Positions 9,487 through 18,421 of a DNA stretch of 64,000 nucleotides are shown here, piece after piece (position 1 is the stretch's first letter; each line of letters opens with the position of its first letter). The translations under genes and the position numbers were made by a program. The notes beneath the pieces were generated by a model. The model searched no databases, was not told the origin of the DNA, and saw only the letters and a list, made by a program, of their open reading frames with translations. The stretch covers positions 434,001 through 498,000 of the forward strand of contig NZ_VFNI01000002.1 in assembly GCF_006715495.1 (NCBI RefSeq). Reading direction: 5' to 3'. The DNA comes from Herbaspirillum sp. SJZ106. GTDB taxonomy: Bacteria; Pseudomonadota; Gammaproteobacteria; Burkholderiales; Burkholderiaceae_D.

Positions 9487-10758
9487 ATGGAAGCCTATAT
9501 CTTCGACTGGCTCAACCTGCTGCTGCGCTGGCTGCACGTCATCACGGCGATTGCCTGGATAGGCTCCTCCTTCTATTTCGTCTGGCTCGACAACAGCCTG
9601 GTCAAGCCCACCGATCCCGAACTGCAGGAAAAGGGCGTTGGGGGCGAGCTGTGGGCGGTGCACGGCGGCGGTTTCTACAACCCGCAGAAATACCTGCTGG
9701 CGCCCAAGGCGGTGCCCGAGCATCTGCACTGGTTCTATTGGGAGTCGTACAGCACCTGGCTGTCCGGTTTTGCGCTGTTCTCGCTGCTGTACCTGTTCAA
9801 TGCCAACGTCTTCCTGGTGGACAAGAACGTGTTCGACATGTCGGGCTCCATGGCTGGCGGTACGGCGATCGCTTTCCTGGTCTTCAACTGGCTGATCTAC
9901 GACGCCATCTGCAGCAGCATCGGCGACCGTCCCAATGGCGAGCGCCTGGCCAACATCCTGGTCGGGCTGCAGGTGGTCGTGTCGGTCTGGGCCGCCTGTC
10001 ACCTGTTCTCGGGCCGCGCCGCGTTCCTGATCAGCGGCGCGTCGCTGGCGACCATCATGAGCGCCAACGTGCTGGTGTGGATCATTCCCGGGCAGCGCAA
10101 GATGGTGGCGGCCATGCGCGCCGGCCAGGCGCCCGATCCGATCCACGGCAAGCGCGGCAAGCAGCGCAGCGTGCACAATACCTACTTCACGCTGCCGGTG
10201 CTGTTCGCCATGCTGTCCAACCACTACAGCATGACCTACGCCGCGCCGCATAACTGGGTGGTGCTGCTGATGATCATGGCGGCGGGGGCGTTGATCCGGC
10301 AGTTCTTCGTGTTGCGCCACAAGGGGGTGAATAACTGGTGGTATCCGGGGGTGGCGGTGGCCTTGCTGCTGGCGGTGGCAATCGGCCTGAGTCCGATGAT
10401 GCGCGGCAAGCCGGTGCCGGCGGCCTTGCATCATGCGGCAGAGGCGAAACCGGTTGCGGGCGATGGCGCTGAGACGGAGCCTGCGCCTGCAGGGACGGGC
10501 GGGGTGAGTTTCGCGCAGGTGCAGCAGGTGATCCAGGCGCGTTGCATCCAATGCCATGCGGAGAAGTCCACGCTGATGCCGGTGCCGGGCAAGGGGGTGT
10601 TGCTCGATAGCCGCGAGCATATTGCACAGCATGCGCAGCAGATTTATCAGCAGGCGTATGTGGCCAAGAGCATGCCTTTGGGGAACATGACTCATATCAC
10701 TGATGAGGAGCGGGCGGTGATTGGGAAGTGGTTTGAGGCGGGGGCGGCGACTAACTGA
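9487..10758 (+). CDS. puuD: Urate hydroxylase PuuD, membrane-bound, with C-terminal cytochrome c domain
   Basis: Oxidises urate to 5-hydroxyisourate at the cytoplasmic membrane, passing electrons to a c-type heme rather than directly to oxygen. The 423-residue protein starts MEAYIFDWLNLLLRWLHVI, the standard opening of the urate oxidase N-terminal (DUF989) family. It has about eight membrane helices up to about residue 310. A short Ala/Glu linker leads to a periplasmic cytochrome c domain with heme motif CIQCH at 353-357 and candidate axial Met in SMPLGNM (396/401). Upstream GAGGAAA is eleven bases from the ATG. The later pathway genes for hydroxyisourate and OHCU are not in this window, but allantoinase puuE is next door in the opposite direction. 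Confidence 0.95.
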   Translation: MEAYIFDWLNLLLRWLHVITAIAWIGSSFYFVWLDNSLVKPTDPELQEKGVGGELWAVHGGGFYNPQKYLLAPKAVPEHLHWFYWESYSTWLSGFALFSLLYLFNANVFLVDKNVFDMSGSMAGGTAIAFLVFNWLIYDAICSSIGDRPNGERLANILVGLQVVVSVWAACHLFSGRAAFLISGASLATIMSANVLVWIIPGQRKMVAAMRAGQAPDPIHGKRGKQRSVHNTYFTLPVLFAMLSNHYSMTYAAPHNWVVLLMIMAAGALIRQFFVLRHKGVNNWWYPGVAVALLLAVAIGLSPMMRGKPVPAALHHAAEAKPVAGDGAETEPAPAGTGGVSFAQVQQVIQARCIQCHAEKSTLMPVPGKGVLLDSREHIAQHAQQIYQQAYVAKSMPLGNMTHITDEERAVIGKWFEAGAATN

Positions 10759-10871
10759 AGTTTCTTGGCTTCTTTTTTGGTAGTTTGCTCTTGCTGCTTA
10801 TCGATGTACTGGCTTTATGCTTTTCTTTCTCCGGTCGACACGGAGCGCCGGGGGCGGCCCGGCAGCCGCTC

Positions 10872-10897
10872 ACTTTCTTTGCTTCGCCAAAGAAAGT
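10872..10897. repeat. Perfect 10-bp inverted repeat (ACTTTCTTTG / CAAAGAAAGT)
   Basis: Arms 10872-10881 and 10888-10897 with a 6-nt CTTCGC loop. A second CAAAGAAAGG copy follows at once. This is the typical core of a dispersed intergenic repeat; it is not followed by a T-tract. Confidence 0.7.
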
Positions 10898-10941
10898 AAG
10901 CAAAGAAAGGCGACCGCAACTACCCAGCCCCTTCGGGGTCC

Positions 10942-11027
10942 CCGGCGGAGCGGGCAAAAAAATGGGCAATGCAGAGTCGCTTCGCTCCGACTGCTTTGCT
11001 GATCCATTTTTTTGCCCGCTCCGCCGG
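10942..11027. repeat. Perfect 24-bp inverted repeat, cruciform or bidirectional terminator
   Basis: Positions 10942-10965 and 11004-11027 are exact reverse complements. Each arm contains a run of seven A or T next to GGGC/GCCC. The 38-nt spacer can pair further (GCAG...CTGC and AGTCG...CGACT). It lies 180 nt downstream of puuD. It may end transcription in either direction or be a mobile REP-like unit. Confidence 0.65.
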
Positions 11028-11174
11028 CTGGTTAGATGCGGACTTCATAACCGGCTCGCCTTCGGCATCGCGGTGCTTGCTTCTCGCCTGCGGCTTCGGT
11101 GTTGTGGTTCGCTATCTTGCTTTCTGAGGCATCCTGATGAAGTCAGGATTCAGTGGCGTTCGTTGCGCATCAAG

Positions 11175-11202
11175 GAAAAAAACACCGGCATCTGCCGGCG
11201 TT
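11175..11202 (-). terminator. Rho-independent terminator of puuE
   Basis: Hairpin arms 11181-11190 and 11193-11202 with a 2-nt loop. On the leftward strand the stem is complete with one G-U pair and is followed by a run of seven U (complement of 11176-11182). It starts 17 nt after the puuE stop. Confidence 0.8.
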
Positions 11203-11218
11203 TTCATTTCTGCACACA

Positions 11219-12151
11219 TCAACCTGCCTGATACGGATGCACCTTCTTCCAATGCTCCGCAATATCGATGCGCCGGCAGATCCATACGCGCTCATGCGAT
11301 TGCACGTAGTCCAGGAAACGCTGCAGCGCGCGGAAGCGGCCGGGGCGTCCCAGCAGGCGGCAGTGCATGCCGATCGACAGCATCTTGGGCGATTCCTCGC
11401 CTTCTTCGTATAGCACATCGAAGCTGTCTTTCAGGTACTGGTAGAAGTGCTCGCCGGTGTTGAAGCCTTGCGGGGTGGCGAAGCGCATGTCGTTGGCGTC
11501 CAGCGTGTACGGCACTACCAGGTGCGCTTGCGCGTTGCCGTCGCTGGTCTGGACCTGGGTCCAGAACGGCAGGTCGTCGCCGTAGTAGTCGGAGTCGTAG
11601 GCGAAGCCGCCGTGTTCGACCACCAGCTGGCGGGTGTTGGGCGAGTCGCGGCCGGTGTACCAGCCCTGCGGAGCGGCGCCGGTCAGTTCGCGGAAGATCT
11701 TGACGGCCTCGCGCATGTGGGCGCGTTCGGTGTCGATGTCCATGCTCTGGTAGTGGATCCAGCGCAGGCCGTGGCAGGCGATTTCGTGGCCGAGTTCAAT
11801 GAAGGCTTGGGTCACGTCCGGGCAGCGCTGCAAGGCCATGGCCACGCCGAATACCGTCAGCGGCAGGCCGCGTTTCTCGAACTCGCGCAGGATGCGCCAT
11901 ACGCCCGCGCGCGAGCCGTATTCGTAGATCGATTCCATCGACATGTGGCGCGCCGGATAGGCGGCGGCGCCGACGATTTCGGAGAGGAACTGTTCGGAGG
12001 CGGGGTCGCCGTGCAGCACGCAGTTCTCGCCGCCTTCTTCGTAATTCAGCACGAACTGCAGGGCCACGCGCGCCTGGCCGGGCCATTGCGCATGCGGCGG
12101 GTTGCGGCCGTAGCCGGCCAGGTCGCGGGGGTAGTTTGCTTGCAAAGACAT
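11219..12151 (-). CDS. puuE: Allantoinase PuuE (polysaccharide-deacetylase fold)
   Basis: Hydrolyses allantoin to allantoate in the cytoplasm, following urate oxidation. This 310-residue enzyme is the metal-independent type unrelated to the amidohydrolase AllB. Hallmarks are YPRDLAGYGRNPPHAQWPG at the start, FVLNYEEGGE (about residues 34-43), the YEYGSRAGVWR segment (about 76-86), and GHEIACHGLRW (about 125-135). Start at ATG 12149-12151 (MSLQANYPRD) matches the family better than the in-frame ATG nine bases upstream; neither has a strong ribosome-binding site. Lies between puuD and the GntR gene. Confidence 0.93.
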   Translation of the reverse strand: MSLQANYPRDLAGYGRNPPHAQWPGQARVALQFVLNYEEGGENCVLHGDPASEQFLSEIVGAAAYPARHMSMESIYEYGSRAGVWRILREFEKRGLPLTVFGVAMALQRCPDVTQAFIELGHEIACHGLRWIHYQSMDIDTERAHMREAVKIFRELTGAAPQGWYTGRDSPNTRQLVVEHGGFAYDSDYYGDDLPFWTQVQTSDGNAQAHLVVPYTLDANDMRFATPQGFNTGEHFYQYLKDSFDVLYEEGEESPKMLSIGMHCRLLGRPGRFRALQRFLDYVQSHERVWICRRIDIAEHWKKVHPYQAG

Positions 12152-12229
12152 GTTGTTCAATCAGGTTGCGGTGAAAATCGCGCGGCCTTGCGGACAGTGG
12201 AGCTGCCGGCGCCCGGCCGCAGGGGAAAC

Positions 12230-12988
12230 CTACAGTCCCTTGCCGAGCACGGCGCGCAGGTCGAACTGGTCGTCCGCGTCGGGGCGCACCCGATCCTCGC
12301 ACAAATGCAAGTGATGTGCCATATGTTCCTGGGCGGCTTCGACGTCGCCGCTCTCCAGCGCCTCCAGCACGGTTTCGTGTTCGTCGAAGGAGCAGGCGTT
12401 GTGGCCCGGCGCTTCGGTCTTGGCGATCATCAGCGTGGTGCGCGAAACCAGCTTGCGCAAGGTGTCCACCAGCAGCACATTGCCGGTCAGTTCGGCCAGC
12501 GCCAGGTGGAACTGCGCCGACAGGCGGATCCAGCGCGGCCGGTCGCCGGTCAGGTAAGACTCGCGCTCTTCCTCCACCATGCGCCGCAATCCGGCGATCT
12601 GGCGGGCGCCGGCTTCGCGGCCGACTTTTTCCAGCATGGCGTGTTCGAGGATATTGCGCAGTTCGAACATGTCGCGCACCTCGGCATGCGAGGGGCTGGC
12701 GATGAAGGCGCCGCGGTTGGCCTCAAGATCCACCATGCCTTCGGTGGCCAGGCGCGAGAGCACCTTGCGCACGGTGTGGCGCGCGGTATCGTAGATCTGG
12801 CAGAGCGTCTGCTCGGTCAGCTTGGTCCGCGGCGGCAGGCGGTGTTCCATGATGGCGTCGTAGATGTCCTGGTACATGCGTTCTTCGACTGCCATGGACG
12901 ATTCGCGGTCGCGCGTGGAGACAGCGGCGCGGGTCTGGACGGTGGCCGCTGCGCGGCCGGATTTGCTGGCTTTGTTCATGATGCTCAT
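12230..12988 (-). CDS. GntR-family transcriptional regulator, FCD subfamily
   Basis: About 252 residues. An N-terminal winged helix (EQTLCQIYDTARHTVRKVLSRLATEGMVDLEA) is followed by an all-helical FCD effector domain with the metal-ligand pattern of the subfamily (FHLALAEL and later Glu/His residues). Start is ambiguous: ATG at 12986-12988 or 12977-12979; longer in-frame extensions have no HTH-related content. Located beside puuE and puuD, with candidate operators at 13043-13072 that recur upstream of puuD. It probably controls the purine genes in response to a pathway intermediate such as urate or allantoin; the ligand is inferred. Confidence 0.88.
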   Translation of the reverse strand: MSIMNKASKSGRAAATVQTRAAVSTRDRESSMAVEERMYQDIYDAIMEHRLPPRTKLTEQTLCQIYDTARHTVRKVLSRLATEGMVDLEANRGAFIASPSHAEVRDMFELRNILEHAMLEKVGREAGARQIAGLRRMVEEERESYLTGDRPRWIRLSAQFHLALAELTGNVLLVDTLRKLVSRTTLMIAKTEAPGHNACSFDEHETVLEALESGDVEAAQEHMAHHLHLCEDRVRPDADDQFDLRAVLGKGL

Positions 12989-13042
12989 GCTTTCGATGAA
13001 GATCCTGTTCCTGCGGATGCCGGGCATGTCTTGGCGCAGATC

Positions 13043-13072
13043 GTCGACAATCACGGAAAATATTTGCAACAA
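13043..13072. promoter_or_regulatory. Candidate operator, copy 2 of shared bipartite motif
   Basis: GTCGACAAT at 13043-13051, a 9-nt gap, then TATTTGCAACAA at 13061-13072. The first block extends to a near-palindrome GATCGTCGACAATC. It lies 55-84 nt upstream of the GntR start codon, suited to autoregulation. GACAAT and the 12-nt block are identical to those at 9064-9090. Confidence 0.5.
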
Positions 13073-13248
13073 AACGGAGCTATTTTGCACCAAAAAGAGC
13101 GCCATCCGCTTTTCTTTGGTTCATCCTGGGCCAGCCGTTGATGCTGCGGCGCAGCGCAAAATCTCCGTTTCCTTGAGGTCGGCCGCAACAAGCCAAATAC
13201 CGCTTGCCTCAACAGCCCAGGCTTGCGTACGGCCTTTGCGGCGCAAAT

Positions 13249-13262
13249 GATTGTCGCCAATC
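13249..13262. promoter_or_regulatory. Inverted repeat GATTG-TCGC-CAATC
   Basis: Perfect 5-bp arms around a 4-nt centre. A near copy (GATTGTGGCGAATC) lies at 9266-9279 upstream of puuD. It may be a second binding site of the same regulon. Confidence 0.3.
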
Positions 13263-13463
13263 TACATACTGATTCCCGGCAATATTTCTGGCCGATGTGG
13301 TCGTTTTCGGATTGCGGTTCCAGACAATCCATTCGCCAATCCGGCTCAGGACTTCCATGATGCAAGAAGCGTGCTTGATGTGCGCGGGCCGCTTGGCGAC
13401 CGTGCGGGAGGGGGCTTGAGGGGAGTGCGCCCGGCGCGGCGGCCGGGCAGGAGGGCAAAAATC

Positions 13464-14528
<1,065 letters not shown>

Positions 14529-14779
14529 CTACCCTTTAAGAATGGCGAGAACGATGGGAGCGCCAAGGATATCCGCTCCCGAATCTGACATTATCACGCA
14601 AATCCCATACCGGACCTATCAGGCCACGGCCGGGGCTGAACCTTATCGCGGCCGCATGCTCTGAACAGCAAGTCGCCAGGATGGGCCGATATCGAATGTG
14701 AAAGCGATGTAAAAATTCGATGAAAACGCTTGGATGGCGGCAAAGCATGTTTAAATGCAAACCTTCATGGGGGAAATGC

Positions 14780-15325
14780 ATGCGCAAGACGATTCAGGGT
14801 TCGTTGCAATTGCTGGTGTGTACAACGGCGCTGGCCGGCATGTCCGGTTGCGCCTGGATGCCGTGGGCGGAGAAGGAAGATCCGACGGTGGTGCCGTTCA
14901 AGACCATCATGAGCGGTTCCTACCAGGGCTTCCTCAAGAATTGGGACGACAGCCGGCAGCCGGTTTTCTGCGCGCTGATCCGCAGCCGCGCCGAGTGGGA
15001 CCAGTGGATGGCGCCGGCGCCGGTGATGGGGGACAAGCGGCCGGCCGGCCCCTCGGGCGCGCATTTCGACACTAAGCAATACCTGCTGGTGGCCCGCACC
15101 ATGCAAGCCCCCGATGCCGCCGAGCGCCCGCATGTGTTCACGCCGCTGTCGGTCACGCTGCGCGACGGCGCGTTGCGGGTCAATTACCTATATCGCATGC
15201 CGGCCTCCGGCGCTTCCTACCGCATCAAGGACTATCTGATGCTGGCCATTCCCAAGGAGCGTTACACCACCGGGCCGGTGGTGTTCTACGAAAACGACCG
15301 CAAGGTGTGCCAGCTGGATCGCTGA
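14780..15325 (+). CDS. Hypothetical lipoprotein
   Basis: 181 residues. ATG at 14780 follows GGGGGA and opens a lipoprotein signal peptide (MRKTIQGSLQLLVCTTALAG) with the lipidation Cys in MSGCAW. The mature part has no recognised domain. It looks like a compact beta-rich protein with motifs KQYLLVARTM and GASYRIKDYLMLAIPKERY near the end. It diverges from the deaminase gene over 257 nt and ends at a strong bidirectional terminator. No function assigned. Confidence 0.8.
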   Translation: MRKTIQGSLQLLVCTTALAGMSGCAWMPWAEKEDPTVVPFKTIMSGSYQGFLKNWDDSRQPVFCALIRSRAEWDQWMAPAPVMGDKRPAGPSGAHFDTKQYLLVARTMQAPDAAERPHVFTPLSVTLRDGALRVNYLYRMPASGASYRIKDYLMLAIPKERYTTGPVVFYENDRKVCQLDR

Positions 15326-15340
15326 ACGCAGCGAACGTAA

Positions 15341-15376
15341 AAAAGCCGGAAGCGCGCAAAACGCTTCCGGCTTTTT
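15341..15376. terminator. Bidirectional rho-independent terminator
   Basis: Stem 15344-15354 with 15362-15372 (11 bp, AGCCGGAAGCG), loop of 7 nt. An A-tract lies before and a T-tract after, so it serves both the rightward lipoprotein gene and the leftward amino-acid transporter operon. Confidence 0.9.
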
Positions 15377-15393
15377 CATGCGCCGATGCGGGA

Positions 15394-16128
15394 TCAGGCG
15401 CCCTGGGTCATGCCGATGAACTGCTGCAGTTCCGGCGTCTGCGGACGGGTGAACAGCTCTTCCGGCGGGCCGACCTCATGCACCTTGCCCTGGTGCATGA
15501 AGACCACGCGGTCGCACACCTCGCGCGCGAAGCGCATCTCGTGCGTCACCATCAGCAGGGTCATGCCTTCCTTGGCCAGGCTGCGCACCACGGCCAGCAC
15601 TTCGTTGACCAGTTCCGGATCCAGCGCCGAGGTGATCTCGTCGCACAGCAGCGCCTGCGGCTCCATCGACAGCGCGCGGGCGATCGCCACGCGCTGCTGC
15701 TGGCCGCCGGAGAGCATGTCCGGGAACTCGTCGAACTTGTGGCCGAGGCCGACCTTTTCCAGGTTGGCCTTGGCCGTGACCATGGCTTCGGCTTCCGAGG
15801 TGCCCTTGACGATCATCGGCGCGATCATCACGTTGCGGCCCACCGAGAGGTGCGGGAACAGGTTGAACTGCTGGAAGATCATGCCGACCTTCAGGCGCAG
15901 GTTGCGCAACTCCAGTTCGGAGGCGCCCAGCTTGGCGCCGGCCACGCTGATGTTGCCCTCGTCGATGGTTTCCAGGCCGTTGATGCAGCGCAGGAGGGTG
16001 GACTTGCCCGAGCCGCTCTTGCCGATGATGGCGATCACCTCGCCGGGTTCCACGTCCAGGCTGATGCCTTTGAGGACCTCGTTGTTGCCGAAGCGTTTCT
16101 TGACGTTGTCAATGGCGATGAGCGGCAT
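15394..16128 (-). CDS. Amino-acid ABC transporter ATP-binding protein (GlnQ/GltL-like)
   Basis: 244-residue ATPase of the polar amino acid transporter family. Walker A GKSGSGKST at 36-44, signature LSGGQQQRVAIARAL at about 138-152, D-loop region ITSALDPELV and the His loop LMVTHEMRFAREV are all intact. ATG at 16126-16128 follows AAAGGAAA and overlaps the upstream permease gene by 20 nt. Last gene of a leftward four-gene transporter set. Confidence 0.93.
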   Translation of the reverse strand: MPLIAIDNVKKRFGNNEVLKGISLDVEPGEVIAIIGKSGSGKSTLLRCINGLETIDEGNISVAGAKLGASELELRNLRLKVGMIFQQFNLFPHLSVGRNVMIAPMIVKGTSEAEAMVTAKANLEKVGLGHKFDEFPDMLSGGQQQRVAIARALSMEPQALLCDEITSALDPELVNEVLAVVRSLAKEGMTLLMVTHEMRFAREVCDRVVFMHQGKVHEVGPPEELFTRPQTPELQQFIGMTQGA

Positions 16129-16765
16129 TGTATTTCCTTTCTAAAGACTGGCTGTACTTGGACAGCGGCCAGCAAAGCACGAAGTAGAAGAGGCCCACGA
16201 TGGCAAACACCGTGAAGGGGCGGAAGGTGGCGTTGGTGATCACCGAGCCGGCCTTGGACAATTCGATGAAGCCGATGATGGAAGTCACCGCGGTCGATTT
16301 GATGATCTGCACGCCGAAGCCCACGGTGGGCGCGATGGCGATGCGCAAGGCCTGCGGCAGCACGATGTGGCGCATCTGCTGGAAGTAGTTCATGGCCAGC
16401 ACCGACGACGCCTCCCATTGGCCCTTGGGAATCGCTTCCACGCAGCCGCGCCAGATCTCGGCCAGGTAGGACGCGCTCCAGAAGGTCAGCGCCAGGCCGG
16501 CCGCCAGCCAGGCCGGCACTTCCACGCCGAACAGGGCGATGCCGAAGAACACCAGGAACAGTTGCATCAGCAGCGGCGTGCCCTGGAACAGTTCGATGTA
16601 GAGGCGGGCGATCTGGCGCAGCCAGTTCTGGCGCGAGGTGCGCATGAACAGGATGATCAGGCCCAGCGTGCCGCCCAGCACGAAGGTGACCAGCGACAGG
16701 ACGATGGTCCAGCGCCACGCCAGCATCAGGTTGCGGACGATGTCCCAGGTGGTGAAAGAGATCAT
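16109..16765 (-). CDS. Amino-acid ABC transporter permease
   Basis: 218-residue HisM-type permease. It shows about five membrane helices, the IELFQGTPLLMQLF segment and the EAA loop (EASSVLAMNYFQQMRHIVLPQALR). ATG at 16763-16765 (MISFTTWDIV) overlaps the stop codon of the other permease by ATGA. The longer open frame extending upstream to 17281 is translation of the neighbour in the wrong frame. Confidence 0.92.
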   Translation of the reverse strand: MISFTTWDIVRNLMLAWRWTIVLSLVTFVLGGTLGLIILFMRTSRQNWLRQIARLYIELFQGTPLLMQLFLVFFGIALFGVEVPAWLAAGLALTFWSASYLAEIWRGCVEAIPKGQWEASSVLAMNYFQQMRHIVLPQALRIAIAPTVGFGVQIIKSTAVTSIIGFIELSKAGSVITNATFRPFTVFAIVGLFYFVLCWPLSKYSQSLERKYNAAHRH

Positions 16766-17433
16766 GCGTTCCTCCGGGCGGTGATGAAGTATTGGCCGAT
16801 CAGGCGCAGCAGCTGGCGCAGCAGGATCGCCAGCACCAGGTAGATCAGGGTGGCCACGATGTAGGCCTCGAAGGCGCGGAAGTTGCGGCCCTGGATGAAG
16901 TTGGCGGCGAACGACAGTTCTTCCACTGCGATCTGCGAGCACACGGCCGAACCCAGCATCACGATCACCACCTGCGAAGACAGCGCCGGCCAGATCTTTT
17001 GCAGCGCCGGGCGCAGGATGATGTAGCGGAAAATCTGCATGCGCGACATCGACAGCGAGGCCGCCGCCTCGATCTGCCCGCGGGAAACGGCCTGCACGCC
17101 GGCGCGGATGATCTCGGTGCTGTAGGCGCCGAGGTTGATCACCATCGCCAGGATGGCGGCCTGGATTTCGCTGATGTGGATATTGAGCGAAGGCAGGCCG
17201 AAGAAAATGAAGAACAGCTGCACCAGGAAGGGCGTATTGCGGATGATCTCGACATAGCCGCTGACGATGGGCTTGAGCCATGCCGGCCCTTGCGTGCGCG
17301 CCCAGGCGCCGAAGATGCCGACCGCGATGCCCAGCACGCCGCCGATGGCGATCAGTTCGATCGTCGTCAGCACGCCTTTGACGATGACGTCGCCGTAGTC
17401 GAAGGTTGATAGGAAATCGAATTGATAGGCCAT
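16762..17433 (-). CDS. Amino-acid ABC transporter permease
   Basis: 223-residue HisM-type permease and partner of the preceding gene. It contains VEIIRNTPFLVQLFFIFFGLP and the EAA loop (EAAASLSMSRMQIFRYIILRPALQ). ATG at 17431-17433. A 164-nt gap with a 13-bp hairpin (17534-17570) separates it from the binding-protein gene, which is transcribed first. Confidence 0.92.
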   Translation of the reverse strand: MAYQFDFLSTFDYGDVIVKGVLTTIELIAIGGVLGIAVGIFGAWARTQGPAWLKPIVSGYVEIIRNTPFLVQLFFIFFGLPSLNIHISEIQAAILAMVINLGAYSTEIIRAGVQAVSRGQIEAAASLSMSRMQIFRYIILRPALQKIWPALSSQVVIVMLGSAVCSQIAVEELSFAANFIQGRNFRAFEAYIVATLIYLVLAILLRQLLRLIGQYFITARRNA

Positions 17434-17533
17434 GATGTCGTGTTTGCCCTGCCTCAGTGTTGCTGGGATTGCCGCGCGATGTTGCCGTCGCGGCGCCCCG
17501 GTGGTTCGCCTGCCCCCATTGCTGCCGTTGCCC

Positions 17534-17570
17534 GCATCGCCGGCGCCAGGCGAAATCGCGCCGGCGATGC
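17534..17570 (-). other. Stem-loop between binding-protein and permease genes
   Basis: Arms 17534-17546 and 17558-17570 are perfect 13-bp complements (GCATCGCCGGCGC). There is no U-tract. In ABC operons such hairpins commonly protect the upstream binding-protein mRNA so that it is made in excess of the membrane parts. Confidence 0.6.
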
Positions 17571-17597
17571 GTTATTGCTTTAACTCAGCCCAGCAAG

Positions 17598-18380
17598 TTA
17601 CAGGCCAGCCGGCAGCGGCAGGCCCAGCCACTTCTGCGAGATGGCGTTCAGGCTGCCATCCTTCTTGGCCTCGGCCAGGATGGCGTCGACCTTGTCCTGC
17701 AGCTTCTTCTCGCCCTTGTTCAGGCCGATGAAGCACGGCGAATCCTTGATCAGGAACTTGGTTTCAGGCTTCTTGGGCGGGTTCTTGGCGATGATGGCCG
17801 CGGCCACCACGTTGCCGGTCGCCACCAGTTGCACCTGGCCCGAGAGGAAGGAGCTGATGGTGCTGTTGTTGTCCTCGTAGCGCTTGACGGTGGCATTGGC
17901 CGGGATGATCTTGGTCAGTTCCAGGTCTTCCACCGAGCCGCGGGTCACCGCCACGGTCTTGCCGGCCAGGTCGGCCGCGCTCTTGACCGGCAGGTCGGCC
18001 GGGCCGAACACGCCGTTGAAGAACGGCGCGTAGGCGGAGGTGAAATCGATCACCTTTTCACGTTCGGGGTTCTTGCCCATGCTGGAGATCACCAGCTCCA
18101 CCTTCCTGGTGGTCAGGTAAGGAATGCGGTTGGCGCTGGACACCGGAATCAGCTCGACCTTCACGCCCATTTTTTTGGCGATCAGGTTGGCCACGTCGAT
18201 GTCGAAACCCTGCGGCTTGAGGTTGGCATCGACCGAGCCAAACGGCGGGAAGTCCGCCGGCACGGCCACGCGCAGCGTGCCGTTCTTCTGGATATCGTCC
18301 AGCGCGTCGGCGCGCGCGGCGCTGGCGGAGAACATCATGGCGCCGGCCATCAGGCCGATCAGGAGTTTGGATAATTTCAT
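17598..18380 (-). CDS. Amino-acid ABC transporter substrate-binding protein
   Basis: 260-residue periplasmic protein (SBP_bac_3 family). Signal peptide MKLSKLLIGLMAGAMMFSAS is cleaved near ARA-DAL. The mature start GTLRVAVPADFPPFGSVDANLKPQGFDIDVANLIA carries the ligand-binding signature of polar amino-acid receptors; TRGSVEDLEL and DNNSTISSFLSGQVQLV form the second lobe. First gene of the transporter set, immediately preceded by the FCD/GntR regulator gene on the same strand (41-nt gap). Confidence 0.93.
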   Translation of the reverse strand: MKLSKLLIGLMAGAMMFSASAARADALDDIQKNGTLRVAVPADFPPFGSVDANLKPQGFDIDVANLIAKKMGVKVELIPVSSANRIPYLTTRKVELVISSMGKNPEREKVIDFTSAYAPFFNGVFGPADLPVKSAADLAGKTVAVTRGSVEDLELTKIIPANATVKRYEDNNSTISSFLSGQVQLVATGNVVAAAIIAKNPPKKPETKFLIKDSPCFIGLNKGEKKLQDKVDAILAEAKKDGSLNAISQKWLGLPLPAGL

Positions 18381-18421
18381 GGCAGTTTCCCTTTACTTGA
18401 CGACGTTGATGAGCGGCCCTC

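Larger units (their letters stand above)
10759..11174. other. Gene-free stretch after puuD carrying dispersed-repeat-type sequence
   Basis: No credible gene. It contains two strong inverted repeats listed separately (10872-10897 and 10942-11027) and the phrase CTTTCTTTGCTTCGCCAAAG, a recurring intergenic sequence type in beta- and gammaproteobacteria. It probably combines the puuD transcript end with a REP-like element. Confidence 0.55.
12989..13463. other. Intergenic region upstream of the FCD/GntR gene
   Basis: 475 nt without a credible gene, between the GntR start and the stop of the deaminase gene, both leftward. It holds the candidate operators at 13043-13072 and 13249-13262. No T-tract terminator for the deaminase gene was recognised. 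Confidence 0.55.

Noticed and set aside
9412..10695. 427-codon leftward frame over puuD
   Set aside because: Reverse-strand shadow; puuD has clear membrane helices and a CIQCH heme motif.
16109..17281. 390-codon frame as one fused permease
   Set aside because: The first 170 codons are the wrong frame of the neighbouring permease; the ATGA overlap at 16762-16765 marks the real start.
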